A DNA stretch of 64,000 nucleotides from Comamonadaceae bacterium G21597-S1. Lineage in GTDB: Bacteria > Pseudomonadota > Gammaproteobacteria > Burkholderiales > Burkholderiaceae_C. Shown here piece after piece: positions 18,704 to 28,092 of this stretch (the first letter of the stretch is position 1; each line of letters starts with the position of its first letter). The stretch lies in contig JAPWHR010000011.1 of assembly GCA_027214345.1 (NCBI GenBank), forward strand, positions 124,001 to 188,000, given 5' to 3'. The notes beneath the pieces were generated by a model. That model was given only the letters and a program-made list of their open reading frames with translations, was not told where the DNA came from and did no database searches. The position numbers were made by a program, and so were the translations under genes.

Positions 18704-18732
18704 ATAGGGGTGGCCACCGGTGCCGCCCCTAT
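18704..18732 (-). terminator. Rho-independent terminator of the RND efflux operon
   Basis: A hairpin with stem ATAGGGG/CCCCTAT and a GC-rich inner stem is followed on the minus strand by TTTGTTTT. It sits just past the RND permease stop and before tRNA-Leu, so it should separate the efflux operon from the tRNA and tig transcripts. Confidence 0.65.
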
Positions 18733-18755
18733 CAAAAATTCGACAGCCCGCGATT

Positions 18756-21700
18756 TTAACCTGCGGCGGCAGTGCCCGGCCGGACCCTGTACCAGGCCGC
18801 GTACATGGCGGGCAATGCGAGCAGTGTCAGCACCGTGGCGACGATCAGTCCGCCCATGATGGCCACCGCCATCGGCCCCCAGAAGACCGAGCGCGACAAC
18901 GGGATCATCGCCAGCACCGCCGCCGCTGCCGTCAGCACGATCGGCCGCAAGCGGCGCACCGTGCTTTCGATGATGGCGTCCCAGGCCTGGATGCCGGCCG
19001 CACGGTCCTGCTCGATCTGGTCGATCAAGATCACCGAATTGCGCTGGATCATGCCCATCAGCGCGATCACGCCCAGCAGTGCCACGAAGCCGAACGGGCG
19101 GTTGAACAGCAGCAGCGCTCCCGCCACGCCGGCAATACCCATGGGGCCGGTCAGGAAAACCAGCACCGCACGGCTGAAGCTGTGCAGTTGCAGCATCAAC
19201 AGCGTGAACGTGATGAACAGCATGATGGGCACACCAGCCAGGATCGAGGCCGACCCCTTGCTGCTCTCCTCCACCGCACCAGCCACCTCGATCCGGTAGC
19301 CATTCGCACCCTCGCGCGCCCACCGCGCCTCCAGCGCCCGCAGCTGCGGCAACAAGGCATTGGTCACCGTGGCGCCCTGCAGCCCCTCGACGATGTCGCC
19401 CTGGACGGTGATGGAATAGTCGCGGTTGTCGCGCCACAACACGCCCGGCTCCCATACGAGACGCGGCCGCACCAGTTGCGCCATCGGGATGGACGCACCG
19501 CTGGCAGTCGGCAGATAGGCGCTGGACAGGTCGGTCAGGTGCTCGCGCTCGTTCAGCGGCTGGCGCAGCACGATGTCGATGGTCTTGTCGCCATCGCGGA
19601 ACTCGCCGACACGCGACCCGCTCAGGATGGTGCGCGAAGCCTGCGCAATGGCCTGGCTGGTCACGCCCATCACGCGCGCCTTGTCCTGGTCCACTTCCAG
19701 CCGCAGCACCTTGATGAACTCGTTCCAGTTGTCGTTGACGCCGCGCATGTCGCGGTTCTCGCGCATGACGGCCTTGACCGCATCGGCATAGGCGCGCAGC
19801 TGCAGCGGCTCGGGCCCGAGCACGCGGAACTGCACCGGGTAGGCCACCGGCGGCCCGTTGGCCAGCAGCTTGACGCGGGCGCGCAGCTCCGGGAACTCGC
19901 GTGCCATCAGCGCCGGCAAGCGAACCCGGAAATCCTCGCGCACCTTCAGGTCGGTCGGGATCACGATCAGCTGCGAAACGTTGGACTGCGGAAAGATCTG
20001 GTCGATCGGCAGGTAGAACCGGGGCACGCCCGATCCGACCCAGGTGCTGACACTGGTGATGCCGGGCTCGGCCATCAGGCGCTGTTCGACACGCCGCGTC
20101 ACCGCCTCGTTGGCGACGATCGAGGTACCCTCGGGAAACCACAGGTCCAGCATGATCTCCGGCCGGCTGGAGTCCGGGAAGAACTGCTGCTGCACGCGGC
20201 CCATGCCGGCGATGCCCAGCACAAATGTCAGCAAGGTCAGGCCGATCGTGATCCAGCGATGGCGCACGCACCAGCGCAGCAACACGCGGAACCGGTTGTA
20301 GAACGGGCTGTCGAAACTCTCGTGCGGCGTGGCGGCGCGCTCGGCCTGGGCCGGCGCCGTGAACTTGACGGTACGGGCATAAGCTTCGTCCGCGGCGGCA
20401 TCCTCGAGCCCCCGCAGGTCGGTTCCGCTCAACGGCGCCTGGCGCTGGCGCACATGCGGTGGCACCTTCAGCAGCAAGGTGCCCAGGTAGGGCACGAAAT
20501 ACACCGAGACAAGCCAGCTCACCACGAGCGCCAGCACCGTGACCGCGAAGATCGCGAACGTGTATTCCCCGGTGACCGAACGCGCAATGCCGATGGGCAG
20601 GAAGCCGGTGGCGGTGATCAAGGTGCCGGTGAGCATCGGCATGGCGGTGATCTCGTACGCGAAGGTCGCCGCACGGATCTTGTCGTAGCCCTCCTCGAGC
20701 TTGCGCACCATCATCTCGACCGCAATGATCGCGTCGTCGACCAGCAGCCCGAGCGAGATGATCAGCGAGCCCAGCGAAATCTTGTGCAGGCCGATGCCCC
20801 AGTACAACATGCCGATGAAGGTCACGGCCAGCACCAGCGGAATCGAGATGCCGACGATCAGCCCCGGACGCATGTCGACGTAGTAGCGCCGGTACCACCG
20901 CGTGGGTCCGGGCCGCTTGTGCAAGCCCAGGCTGACGAAACTCACCAGCAGCACGATCCCGATTGCCTCGACCAGCACCTTGACGAACTCGTTGACCGAA
21001 CTCGATACCGCGCGCGGCTGGTCCTGCAGCTGCACCAGCCGCAAGCCGGCGGGCAGTCGCGCCTCGATGCGCTGCGTGGCCACCTGCAAGGCCTTGCCCA
21101 GCGCAATGATGTCCCCGCCCTTGGCCATCGACACGCCGAGCGCAATCACCTGCTTGCCCTGGTGGCGTACCAGCACCTGCGGCGGATCGACGAAGCCGCG
21201 CGTGACGGTGGCGATGTCCGACAAGCGCAGCATGTTGCCCGAGCGCCCACGGATCGGCATGTCGCCGAGCTGTTCGAGCGAACCGAACTGGCCATCCACC
21301 CGCACCTGCACCGTATCGAGCGGCGTCTGCACGACACCGGCGCCTTCGACGGCGTTCTGCTGGTTCAGTTGCGCCAGTACCTGGTTCATGTCCAGCCCGA
21401 GCTGGGCCAGTCGCCGCTGCGATATCTCGACATAGACCTTCTCGTCCTGCACGCCGAACAGCTCGACCTTGTTGACGTCGGTCACGCGCAGCAGCTGCTG
21501 ACGCACGTCATCGGCGAAGGTCTTGAGCTCGGCGTTGCCGAAGCCGTCGGACTCGAGCGCATAGATGACGCCATAGACGTCGCCGAACTCGTCGTTGAAG
21601 AACGGCCCGCGCACGCCCGCGGGCAGGCTGCCCGCCATGTCGCCCACCCGCTTGCGCACTGCATACCAGGCGTCGGGCACGTCGCTGGCGTGGGTCGAGT

Positions 21701-22016
21701 CCTTGAGCTGGAACAGGATCAGCGACTCACCCGGTTTGGAATAACTGCGGATCCGATCCGCGCCCGGCACCTCCTGCAGCGTGCGCTCGATCTTGTCGGT
21801 CACCTGCTCGGCGATCTGCTGCGCGGTCGCGCCCGGCCAGAACACCCGTACCACCATGACCCGGAACGCGAACGGCGGGTCTTCGTCCTGTCCGAGCTGG
21901 AAATACGCGGCGAAACCCAGCACCATCAGCACCACCATCAGGTAACGCGTCAGGGCGACATGCTCCAGAGCCCACCTGGAGAGATTGAAGCCGGGCTTGG
22001 CGTCTAGTGTTGCCAT
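18756..22016 (-). CDS. RND-family efflux pump inner-membrane permease
   Basis: This is a proton-driven drug/proton antiporter of the AcrB/MexB superfamily (HAE-1 type). It has 1086 residues, two large periplasmic loops and the expected twelve membrane helices. TM1 starts at LTRYLMVVLMVLGF and is followed by the LGQDEDPPF segment typical of the TriC/VexF-like branch. The proton-relay acidic pair is seen in LLVDDAIIAVEMM. It starts seven bases after the adaptor gene and shares its operon. No outer-membrane channel gene is present, so the pump probably uses a TolC/OprM-type protein encoded elsewhere. The substrate cannot be predicted. Confidence 0.93.
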   Translation of the reverse strand: MATLDAKPGFNLSRWALEHVALTRYLMVVLMVLGFAAYFQLGQDEDPPFAFRVMVVRVFWPGATAQQIAEQVTDKIERTLQEVPGADRIRSYSKPGESLILFQLKDSTHASDVPDAWYAVRKRVGDMAGSLPAGVRGPFFNDEFGDVYGVIYALESDGFGNAELKTFADDVRQQLLRVTDVNKVELFGVQDEKVYVEISQRRLAQLGLDMNQVLAQLNQQNAVEGAGVVQTPLDTVQVRVDGQFGSLEQLGDMPIRGRSGNMLRLSDIATVTRGFVDPPQVLVRHQGKQVIALGVSMAKGGDIIALGKALQVATQRIEARLPAGLRLVQLQDQPRAVSSSVNEFVKVLVEAIGIVLLVSFVSLGLHKRPGPTRWYRRYYVDMRPGLIVGISIPLVLAVTFIGMLYWGIGLHKISLGSLIISLGLLVDDAIIAVEMMVRKLEEGYDKIRAATFAYEITAMPMLTGTLITATGFLPIGIARSVTGEYTFAIFAVTVLALVVSWLVSVYFVPYLGTLLLKVPPHVRQRQAPLSGTDLRGLEDAAADEAYARTVKFTAPAQAERAATPHESFDSPFYNRFRVLLRWCVRHRWITIGLTLLTFVLGIAGMGRVQQQFFPDSSRPEIMLDLWFPEGTSIVANEAVTRRVEQRLMAEPGITSVSTWVGSGVPRFYLPIDQIFPQSNVSQLIVIPTDLKVREDFRVRLPALMAREFPELRARVKLLANGPPVAYPVQFRVLGPEPLQLRAYADAVKAVMRENRDMRGVNDNWNEFIKVLRLEVDQDKARVMGVTSQAIAQASRTILSGSRVGEFRDGDKTIDIVLRQPLNEREHLTDLSSAYLPTASGASIPMAQLVRPRLVWEPGVLWRDNRDYSITVQGDIVEGLQGATVTNALLPQLRALEARWAREGANGYRIEVAGAVEESSKGSASILAGVPIMLFITFTLLMLQLHSFSRAVLVFLTGPMGIAGVAGALLLFNRPFGFVALLGVIALMGMIQRNSVILIDQIEQDRAAGIQAWDAIIESTVRRLRPIVLTAAAAVLAMIPLSRSVFWGPMAVAIMGGLIVATVLTLLALPAMYAAWYRVRPGTAAAG

Positions 22017-22023
22017 GGTCGCG

Positions 22024-23163
22024 TCATTTCGACGTCGACACGGCCGCTGGCGCCGTCCCCGTCCCCTTGGGCCGGTACACCGTGACCTTCTGCCCGGCCG
22101 TCAGCACATGCACGCCGGCCACGACGACCTGCATGCCCGGCTCCAGGCCGGAGGCGACGACGACCTGGTTGCCGTCCGCCGCGACAATCTGCACCGGCTG
22201 GGCGCGCAGGGTCATGTTGCCGGACTCCAGCACCCAGACGGCGGATCCGCCGTTGTCATGCCACAAGGCGCTGGTCGGCAGCATGATGGCCTGCGATCCC
22301 TTGGGCGACAAGGCCTGCGGGCTCACGGTGACCGTCGACCCCAGTGGCAGCCGGGCGTCGGGCTCCAGCGCCAGCTTGACCTGGAAGGTGCGTGTCACCG
22401 GGTCGGCCAGAGCGCCCTTCTCGCGCACCACCCCGGTCCGTACGGTATCGCCGCCCCACGGACGGACCTCGGCCCTGCTGCCCACCGGCAATGCGTCCAC
22501 GCTGCTCTCGGGTACCGCAAACACCACGTCCAGCGGCCCGTCCTGGGCCAGCCGCACGACCGGCGTGCCGACCGCCACGACCTGCCCCGGTTCGGCGTCG
22601 ACCGCCGTCACGACACCGGGCACCGTGGCCAGCAGACGGGTGTAGTTGGACTGGTTCGCCTGGGTGTCAAGCTGGGCACGCGCCTGGGCCACCTGGGCAT
22701 TGGCGGCATCCAGCGTGGCCTGGCGCCGTTCGAGCTCGGCACCGCTGATGAAATTCTGCGCGCGCAAGACCTTGTAGCGCTGGAATTCGGCCGCTGCGAG
22801 GTCCCGGTTCGTCTCGGCCGCGGCCAACTGGGCCCGTACCGCGTCAATGGCCAGCTTGAAATCCTGGGGGTCGAGCTGCGCCAGCACGTCGCCGGCCTTG
22901 ACCCTTTGCCCGACCTGCGCCTGCCGGCGTACCAGCTTGCCGGGAACCCGGAAACCCAGGCGCAGTTCGGTGCGCGCCCGGACCTCGCCAGCGTACTGGG
23001 TTTCGGACGCCATCGTTCCGGGCTGGACCGTCATCAACTTGACGGAACGCACCGGCTCCGGTTGCGGCTCGGGTTTGGAGCAGGCCGTCAGGACGACGGC
23101 CAAGAGCGGGGCCAGCAGGAAGGCAGGCCCGGTCAAGGGGATTTTGCGCATGGTGACCCGCAC
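22024..23163 (-). CDS. RND efflux periplasmic adaptor lipoprotein (membrane fusion protein)
   Basis: The adaptor links the RND permease to an outer-membrane channel. The 379-residue protein has a signal peptide with lipobox VLTAC (Cys28), so it is lipid-anchored. A split lipoyl domain (AGEVRARTELRLGF and VPGVVTAVDAEPGQVV), an alpha-helical hairpin of about 80 residues and beta-barrel domains follow. The start is uncertain: GTG at 23163 (used here) or ATG at 23151; neither has a strong ribosome site. It is first in the two-gene operon and has a palindromic operator candidate 19 bases upstream. Confidence 0.92.
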   Translation of the reverse strand: MRVTMRKIPLTGPAFLLAPLLAVVLTACSKPEPQPEPVRSVKLMTVQPGTMASETQYAGEVRARTELRLGFRVPGKLVRRQAQVGQRVKAGDVLAQLDPQDFKLAIDAVRAQLAAAETNRDLAAAEFQRYKVLRAQNFISGAELERRQATLDAANAQVAQARAQLDTQANQSNYTRLLATVPGVVTAVDAEPGQVVAVGTPVVRLAQDGPLDVVFAVPESSVDALPVGSRAEVRPWGGDTVRTGVVREKGALADPVTRTFQVKLALEPDARLPLGSTVTVSPQALSPKGSQAIMLPTSALWHDNGGSAVWVLESGNMTLRAQPVQIVAADGNQVVVASGLEPGMQVVVAGVHVLTAGQKVTVYRPKGTGTAPAAVSTSK

Positions 23164-23181
23164 CGACGGTGGCGGACCCTG

Positions 23182-23203
23182 TTAATGACTAATGGGTCAG
23201 TAA
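23182..23203. promoter_or_regulatory. Palindromic operator candidate in front of the RND operon and hpnC
   Basis: TTA-n-TGAC, six bases, GTCA-n-TAA: a 22-bp dyad with every non-central position symmetric. It lies in the short divergent region between the efflux adaptor (-) and hpnC (+). The size and symmetry fit a TetR/AcrR- or MarR-type repressor site, but no regulator gene is adjacent. Confidence 0.5.
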
Positions 23204-23244
23204 TCTAGGGGTTGCGCCTGGTTTTGTCAAGCGACAATCCTGGC

Positions 23245-24126
23245 GTGAACAGCGTTCTGCAACCCTATCGGCCCCCGTCCGAGCACTACGAGAACTTCCC
23301 GGTCGCGTCGTGGCTGTGCCCGCCACGGCTGCGCCCGCCGATCGCCGCCATCTACTGGTTTGCGCGCACGGCCGACGACATCGCCGACGAAGGAGACGCC
23401 GATGCGGCCAGCCGCCTGGCCGACCTGGCGCAATACCGCGAAGACCTGCGGCGCGCCGGCCGGGGCACGGCCGGGTCGGACCGCTGGCCCGACGTGTTCG
23501 GGCCGCTGGCCGCCATGATTCGCACGTTCCGCCTGCCCCTGCCGCTGCTGGAACGGCTGCTCGACGCCTTCGAGCAGGACGTGCGCTTCACCGCCGACGC
23601 ACGGCGGTACCGCGACGAGGCCCAGGTGCTCGACTATTGCACCCGATCGGCTGATCCGGTCGGCCGACTGCTGCTGCACCTGTATGACGTGCACGACGCG
23701 CAGTCGCTGCAGCGCAGCGACCAGATCTGCACCGCCCTGCAACTGATCAACTTCTGGCAGGACCTGCGGCGTGACATCGCACGCGGACGCTGGTATCTGA
23801 GCCAGCAACGGATGGAGCAGCATGGCGTCACCGAATCCGAGTTGCGGTCGGATGCGCCGTCGGCACGCGCCACCCGCATGATGGCGGCCTGTTGCGCAGA
23901 CGCACGCCAACACATGCTTGCGGGCGCGCCCCTGGCCCGGCAGTTGCCCGGACGCGCCGGATGGGAACTGCGCCTGGTGGTCGCCGGTGGACTGCGCATC
24001 CTCGACAAGATCGCCGTCATCGACCATGCGACCTGGCGCCAGCGCCCCCGGATCGGCAAGCGCGATGTTCCGATGCTGCTGTGGAACGCCTGCCGGCCGT
24101 TGCCGATCTGCGAGGCCCTCCCATGA
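23245..24126 (+). CDS. hpnC: Hydroxysqualene synthase HpnC
   Basis: HpnC converts presqualene diphosphate to hydroxysqualene, the second step of the bacterial three-enzyme route to squalene. The 293-residue protein shows the squalene/phytoene synthase fold: HYENFPVASWLCP near the N terminus, the first Asp-rich box RTADDIADEGD, and the second box NFWQDLRRDIARGRWYLS. I use the GTG at 23245; a TTG at 23212 is in frame but would place unrelated residues before the conserved start. The stop overlaps the hpnD start (ATGA), so translation is coupled. Confidence 0.9.
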   Translation: MNSVLQPYRPPSEHYENFPVASWLCPPRLRPPIAAIYWFARTADDIADEGDADAASRLADLAQYREDLRRAGRGTAGSDRWPDVFGPLAAMIRTFRLPLPLLERLLDAFEQDVRFTADARRYRDEAQVLDYCTRSADPVGRLLLHLYDVHDAQSLQRSDQICTALQLINFWQDLRRDIARGRWYLSQQRMEQHGVTESELRSDAPSARATRMMAACCADARQHMLAGAPLARQLPGRAGWELRLVVAGGLRILDKIAVIDHATWRQRPRIGKRDVPMLLWNACRPLPICEALP

Positions 24127-24974
24127 ATCCGCAGGACTACGTGCAGCAAAAGGCCGCCGCCTCGGGCAGCAGCTTCTATTACGCCTTCCTGTTCCTGCCG
24201 CCGCCGCGGCGGGCGGCGATCACCGCCTTCTATGCGTTCTGCCGCGAAGTCGACGACATCGTCGACGACATGGTCGACCCGGGCGTGGCCGCGACCAAGC
24301 TGGCCTGGTGGCAGACCGAGGTGGCGCAGGCCTTTGCCGGCCAGCCCAGCCATCCGGTCATGCGCGCCCTGATGCCGCTGGCCGGCAGGTTCGGCATCGA
24401 ACCTCGCCATCTGATGGCCGTCATCGAAGGTTGCCAGATGGACCTGCAGCAGACACGTTACCTCGACTTCGCGGGCCTGCAGCGGTACTGCCACCTGGTC
24501 GCCGGCATCGTCGGCGAAGTGGCGGCCGGCATCTTCGGACAGACCGAGCCCGGTACCACCGCCTATGCGCACAAGCTCGGACTCGCGCTGCAGCTGACCA
24601 ACATCATCCGCGACGTGGGTGAAGACGCCATGCGCGGGCGCATCTACCTGCCGGTCGAGGAACTGCAGCGTTTCGACGTCAAGGCGCACCAGATCCTGCA
24701 GCGCGACTCGATACCGGAGTTCCGCCAGCGTTTCATCCGACTCATGCAGTTCCAGGCCCAACGGGCCCACGGCCTGTACGACGAGGCATTCGCCCTGTTG
24801 CCCGACGCGGACCGGCGTGCCCAGAAGCCGGGCCTGATGATGGCCAGCATCTACCGCACCCTGTTGCGCGAGATCGAGCGCGACGACTTCGCGGTGCTGC
24901 ACCAGCGCGTCAGCCTGACGCCGCTGCGCAAGTTCTGGCTGGCCTGGCGGGTGCAGGCACTCGGACGTGTCTGA
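24123..24974 (+). CDS. hpnD: Presqualene diphosphate synthase HpnD
   Basis: HpnD condenses two farnesyl diphosphates into presqualene diphosphate. The 283-residue product carries both Mg-binding boxes of the trans-prenyl synthase family: REVDDIVDDM, and NIIRDVGEDAMRGRIYLP. The ATG overlaps the hpnC stop. It is the middle gene of hpnC-hpnD-hpnE; the hpnE start lies inside its last codons. Confidence 0.93.
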   Translation: MNPQDYVQQKAAASGSSFYYAFLFLPPPRRAAITAFYAFCREVDDIVDDMVDPGVAATKLAWWQTEVAQAFAGQPSHPVMRALMPLAGRFGIEPRHLMAVIEGCQMDLQQTRYLDFAGLQRYCHLVAGIVGEVAAGIFGQTEPGTTAYAHKLGLALQLTNIIRDVGEDAMRGRIYLPVEELQRFDVKAHQILQRDSIPEFRQRFIRLMQFQAQRAHGLYDEAFALLPDADRRAQKPGLMMASIYRTLLREIERDDFAVLHQRVSLTPLRKFWLAWRVQALGRV

Positions 24975-26289
24975 GCCCCACCGTGCCCCGGAGGCACGCC
25001 TGCGTACCGCCGTCATCGGTGGCGGCTGGGCCGGCATGGCGGCGGCGCTCGGCGCCCATGACGCCGGCCACGCCGTCACGGTGTGGGAAGCCGCGCGCAC
25101 CTGGGGAGGCCGCGCGCGCAGGCTGGACCTGCAATTGCCGCACGGAGCACCCGTGCGGCTGGACAACGGCCAGCACATCCTGATCGGCGCCTACACCGAC
25201 TGCCTGCAACTGATGCAACGGGTCGGCCTGGACCCGGAGCGCTTGCTGCTGCGGCTGCCGCTGGAGCTGCGTTTTGCCGATGGCGGCGGCATCCGGTTCC
25301 CGCGCTGGCCGGCGCCATTCGATGCATTGGCAGGCATCGCCGGCGCGCGCGGTTGGCGCTGGGCCGACAAGCTGGCGCTGGCGCGTATCGCGCTGCGCTG
25401 GCAATGGTCCCGTTTTCAGTGTCCGCCCCACTGGTCGGTCGCGCAGCTATGCCAGGGTCTGCCGGCACGCGTGATGGACGAACTGATCGAGCCCTTGTGC
25501 GTGTCGGCCCTCAACACGGTGGCGGCCGAGTCCAGTGGCCCGGTGTTTCTGCGGGTGATGCGCGACGCAATGTTCGGCCCGCGCCACGGCTCCAACCTGA
25601 TGTTGCCGCGCACCGACCTGTCCGCGCTGTTTCCCGATGCGGCCGCCCATTGCCTGGTGCAGGGCGGCGCGCGCCTGCACCCGGGTGTACGCATCCGACA
25701 CGTGGCACACGACGGACGACACTGGATCGTCGACGGCGCGCCGTTCGAGCGGGTGATCCTGGCCACCGGCGCACACGATGCGGTTCATGTCGTACGCGCC
25801 AGCCTGCCCCATGTGGCCCCGCTGCAGCAGCAGGCCATGGGGCATTGGAGCGACGGCGCGGCCGCGTTGCCCCATGCGGCCATCGGCACGGTGTACGCGT
25901 GGGCCGACGGCGCCAGGCTCGCGCGGCCGATGCTCGCGTTGCGCAGTGCCGCGACCGCCGTCGACACCCTGCCGGCGCAATTCGTCTTCGATCGCGGGCA
26001 ACTCGGAGGGCCCAACGGCCTGCTGGCCTTTGTCGTCAGCGCCTGCACCGGTGATCGCGACACGCTGCAGGCACAGGTGATGCACCAGGCACGACGGCAA
26101 CTCGGCTTGCAATTGCAGGCGGTCGGGACCGTGATCGAGAAACGCGCCACGCTGGCCTGCACGCCAGGGCTGCAGCGACCGGCACCGGACATCGCCCCCG
26201 GCCTGCTGGCCTGCGGCGACTACGTGCAAGGGCCTTACCCGTCGACGCTCGAAGGCGCCGTACGCAGCGGGCTCGCCGTCATTCGATGA
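24967..26289 (+). CDS. hpnE: Hydroxysqualene dehydroxylase HpnE (FAD amine-oxidase family)
   Basis: HpnE reduces hydroxysqualene to squalene. The 440-residue protein begins with an FAD-binding Rossmann motif AVIGGGWAGMAAA, followed by the GGRARR segment and the GQHILIGAY block typical of HpnE. It ends with the amine-oxidase closing motif CGDYVQGPYPSTLEGAVRSG. The GTG start overlaps hpnD by eight bases. No squalene-hopene cyclase is in the window, so whether the product is hopanoid or free squalene is open. The 3' end overlaps the convergent Bug gene by 11 bases. Confidence 0.92.
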   Translation: MSEPHRAPEARLRTAVIGGGWAGMAAALGAHDAGHAVTVWEAARTWGGRARRLDLQLPHGAPVRLDNGQHILIGAYTDCLQLMQRVGLDPERLLLRLPLELRFADGGGIRFPRWPAPFDALAGIAGARGWRWADKLALARIALRWQWSRFQCPPHWSVAQLCQGLPARVMDELIEPLCVSALNTVAAESSGPVFLRVMRDAMFGPRHGSNLMLPRTDLSALFPDAAAHCLVQGGARLHPGVRIRHVAHDGRHWIVDGAPFERVILATGAHDAVHVVRASLPHVAPLQQQAMGHWSDGAAALPHAAIGTVYAWADGARLARPMLALRSAATAVDTLPAQFVFDRGQLGGPNGLLAFVVSACTGDRDTLQAQVMHQARRQLGLQLQAVGTVIEKRATLACTPGLQRPAPDIAPGLLACGDYVQGPYPSTLEGAVRSGLAVIR

Positions 26290-27271
26290 CCAGCTTCTGC
26301 GTCGTGACCACGTTACGCCAGGCGCGGTAGTCGGCCTCGATGAACGCGCCGAGCAAGGCCGGCGAGCCGGGCGCGGGGTCCACGGCATCGCTCCTGAAAC
26401 GCGCCACCACATCGGGCATGGCGACGATGCGGTTGATCGCGGCATTGAGCTTGTCGACCACGACGGCCGGCGTGCCGGCCGGCGCCATGATGGCGAAATA
26501 GTTCACCACGTCGATGCCGGCCAGGCCGGACTCGGCCATGCTGGGCACGTCGGGCAAGGCCGGCGAACGCTTCGCGCTGGTGACCGCCAGCGGCCTGACC
26601 CGCCCATCCCTGATGAACGGCAACAGGGCAGGAATGGTGCCGGTGACCAGTTGCACCTGATCGGACAACATGTCCAGCGTCGCCGGCGCCACGCCGCGGT
26701 ACGGGATATGCGTGATGAAGGTCCCGGTGCGCGCCTTGAGCAGTTCCAGCACCAGGTGGTTGACGCCGCCGGCGCCCGCCGAGCCGTAGTTCAGCACGCC
26801 GGGCCGACGCTTGGCCAGCGCCACCAGTTCGCGCATGTTGTTCGCCGGCAGCTTCTGGTTCGTGGCCCAGACCAAGGGACCGGTGGCGATCATGCCCACC
26901 GGGACGAACTGGCGCAGCGGGTCGTAGCCGGCACTGGGTAGCGACGCCGCCACGGTGGTGAACGGCGAGGCGACCAGCAACAGCGTGTAGCCATCCGCGG
27001 GTTGTTGCGCGACATGCTGGGTGCCGATCGCGCCCGAGGCCCCCGCGCGGTTCTCGACAACGAAGTGCGCGCCGAGCTCCTCGCCGAGTTTCTGCGCGAC
27101 CAGACGCCCCATGGCGTCGGTGCCCGCGCCCGGCGCAAATGGCACGACAAGGCGCACCGAGCGTTCCGGCCAGGCCGACGGCGTCTGTGCTGCCGCCAGG
27201 CCGGCGGATATGGCCAGGCCGGCACACACGGCGGCCACGCGAAGGGTTTGTTTCAGGAAGTATCGTTTCAT
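26279..27271 (-). CDS. Bug-family tripartite tricarboxylate receptor protein
   Basis: Bug proteins are periplasmic solute receptors for carboxylates and similar molecules. This 330-residue copy has a signal peptide (MKRYFLKQTLRVAAVCAGLA, cleaved after LAAAQ). It shows the usual family blocks: WPERSVRLVVPFAPGAGTD, ENRAGASGAIGT, NYGSAGAGG, THIPYRGVAPA and MAPAGTP. The ATG at 27271 is chosen because it begins the signal peptide. No TctA/TctB membrane genes are adjacent, as is usual for expanded Bug sets. The ligand is unknown. Confidence 0.93.
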   Translation of the reverse strand: MKRYFLKQTLRVAAVCAGLAISAGLAAAQTPSAWPERSVRLVVPFAPGAGTDAMGRLVAQKLGEELGAHFVVENRAGASGAIGTQHVAQQPADGYTLLLVASPFTTVAASLPSAGYDPLRQFVPVGMIATGPLVWATNQKLPANNMRELVALAKRRPGVLNYGSAGAGGVNHLVLELLKARTGTFITHIPYRGVAPATLDMLSDQVQLVTGTIPALLPFIRDGRVRPLAVTSAKRSPALPDVPSMAESGLAGIDVVNYFAIMAPAGTPAVVVDKLNAAINRIVAMPDVVARFRSDAVDPAPGSPALLGAFIEADYRAWRNVVTTQKLVIE

Positions 27272-27371
27272 GGTCCGGCTATCAGGCGAAGGCAAGGAGA
27301 CCGGCAGGGCATGCACGGTCGGTACTTCTGATTGTGCGACGGTTGCGTGACCGTCCCGTGACACCCGGCCC

Positions 27372-28073
27372 TCAGTCGGACGGCGCCAGCAGTTCGCACA
27401 GCTGCTGCAGGTCCGTCACGCTGGCATGGGGCATCTGCGCATGCCGCCATTCGTGTCCGCCGCGATTGACCCAGACCGTCTGCATGCCGGCATCGAGTCC
27501 GCCCAGCACATCGAGTTCCGGATCGTCTCCGACATGCAGCACCTCGTGGGGCGCGACACCGGCGGCCCGGGCCGCCGCATGGAAGATACGCACGTCGGGC
27601 TTGCCGACGCCGAAGACATGGGCGCTCATGTTGGCAGCGAAATGCCGGCCGATACCCACCCGGTGAATGTCGGCATTGCCATTGGAGACGGCGACGATGG
27701 GATAACGCGACGCCAGGCGGGCCAGTGCCGGCAGAGCATCGTCGTACAGCCGGACCTGCATGCGGCACTCGAAAAAGACGTCGAATGCCGACTCGGCCAG
27801 CGCCACGTCCTCGCCGTTGTCCCGCAATGCGGACCGGATGCTCTCCAGGCGCAACACACTCATGTTGTGGCTCAGGTCCGGGTTGTCGCGCACCACCTGG
27901 GCACGCACGGCCTGGCGGCGCACCGGGTCGGCGAACACCGCGGCCGCGCCCGGCGCCCGCGGCTGCAGGAACTCCAGCATCTGTGCTTCGGCACGGGTGA
28001 TGACCGGCCAGATCGGCCACAAGGTGTCGTCCAGGTCCAGGCCAATGGCCTTGATGCGCGATAGGTCCAGCAT
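27372..28073 (-). CDS. HAD-superfamily hydrolase, YigB-like
   Basis: A cytoplasmic haloacid-dehalogenase-type phosphatase of 233 residues. All four HAD motifs are visible: GLDLDDTLW (nucleophile D13, acid/base D15), VAVSNGN, the lysine in GKPDVRIF, and HVGDDPELD. The helical cap resembles the YigB/pyrimidine-5'-nucleotidase group. The ATG at 28073 is preferred; a GTG at 28100 would overlap the start of the divergent hemH. The substrate is probably a small phosphorylated metabolite, possibly the riboflavin-pathway phosphate removed by YigB. Confidence 0.82.
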   Translation of the reverse strand: MLDLSRIKAIGLDLDDTLWPIWPVITRAEAQMLEFLQPRAPGAAAVFADPVRRQAVRAQVVRDNPDLSHNMSVLRLESIRSALRDNGEDVALAESAFDVFFECRMQVRLYDDALPALARLASRYPIVAVSNGNADIHRVGIGRHFAANMSAHVFGVGKPDVRIFHAAARAAGVAPHEVLHVGDDPELDVLGGLDAGMQTVWVNRGGHEWRHAQMPHASVTDLQQLCELLAPSD

Positions 28074-28092
28074 AGCTGCGGGAGAATACAGC

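Noticed and set aside
18720-22007. A 1095-codon plus-strand frame opposite the RND permease
   Set aside because: The minus strand gives a textbook RND permease; the plus frame is a mirror of its codon bias.
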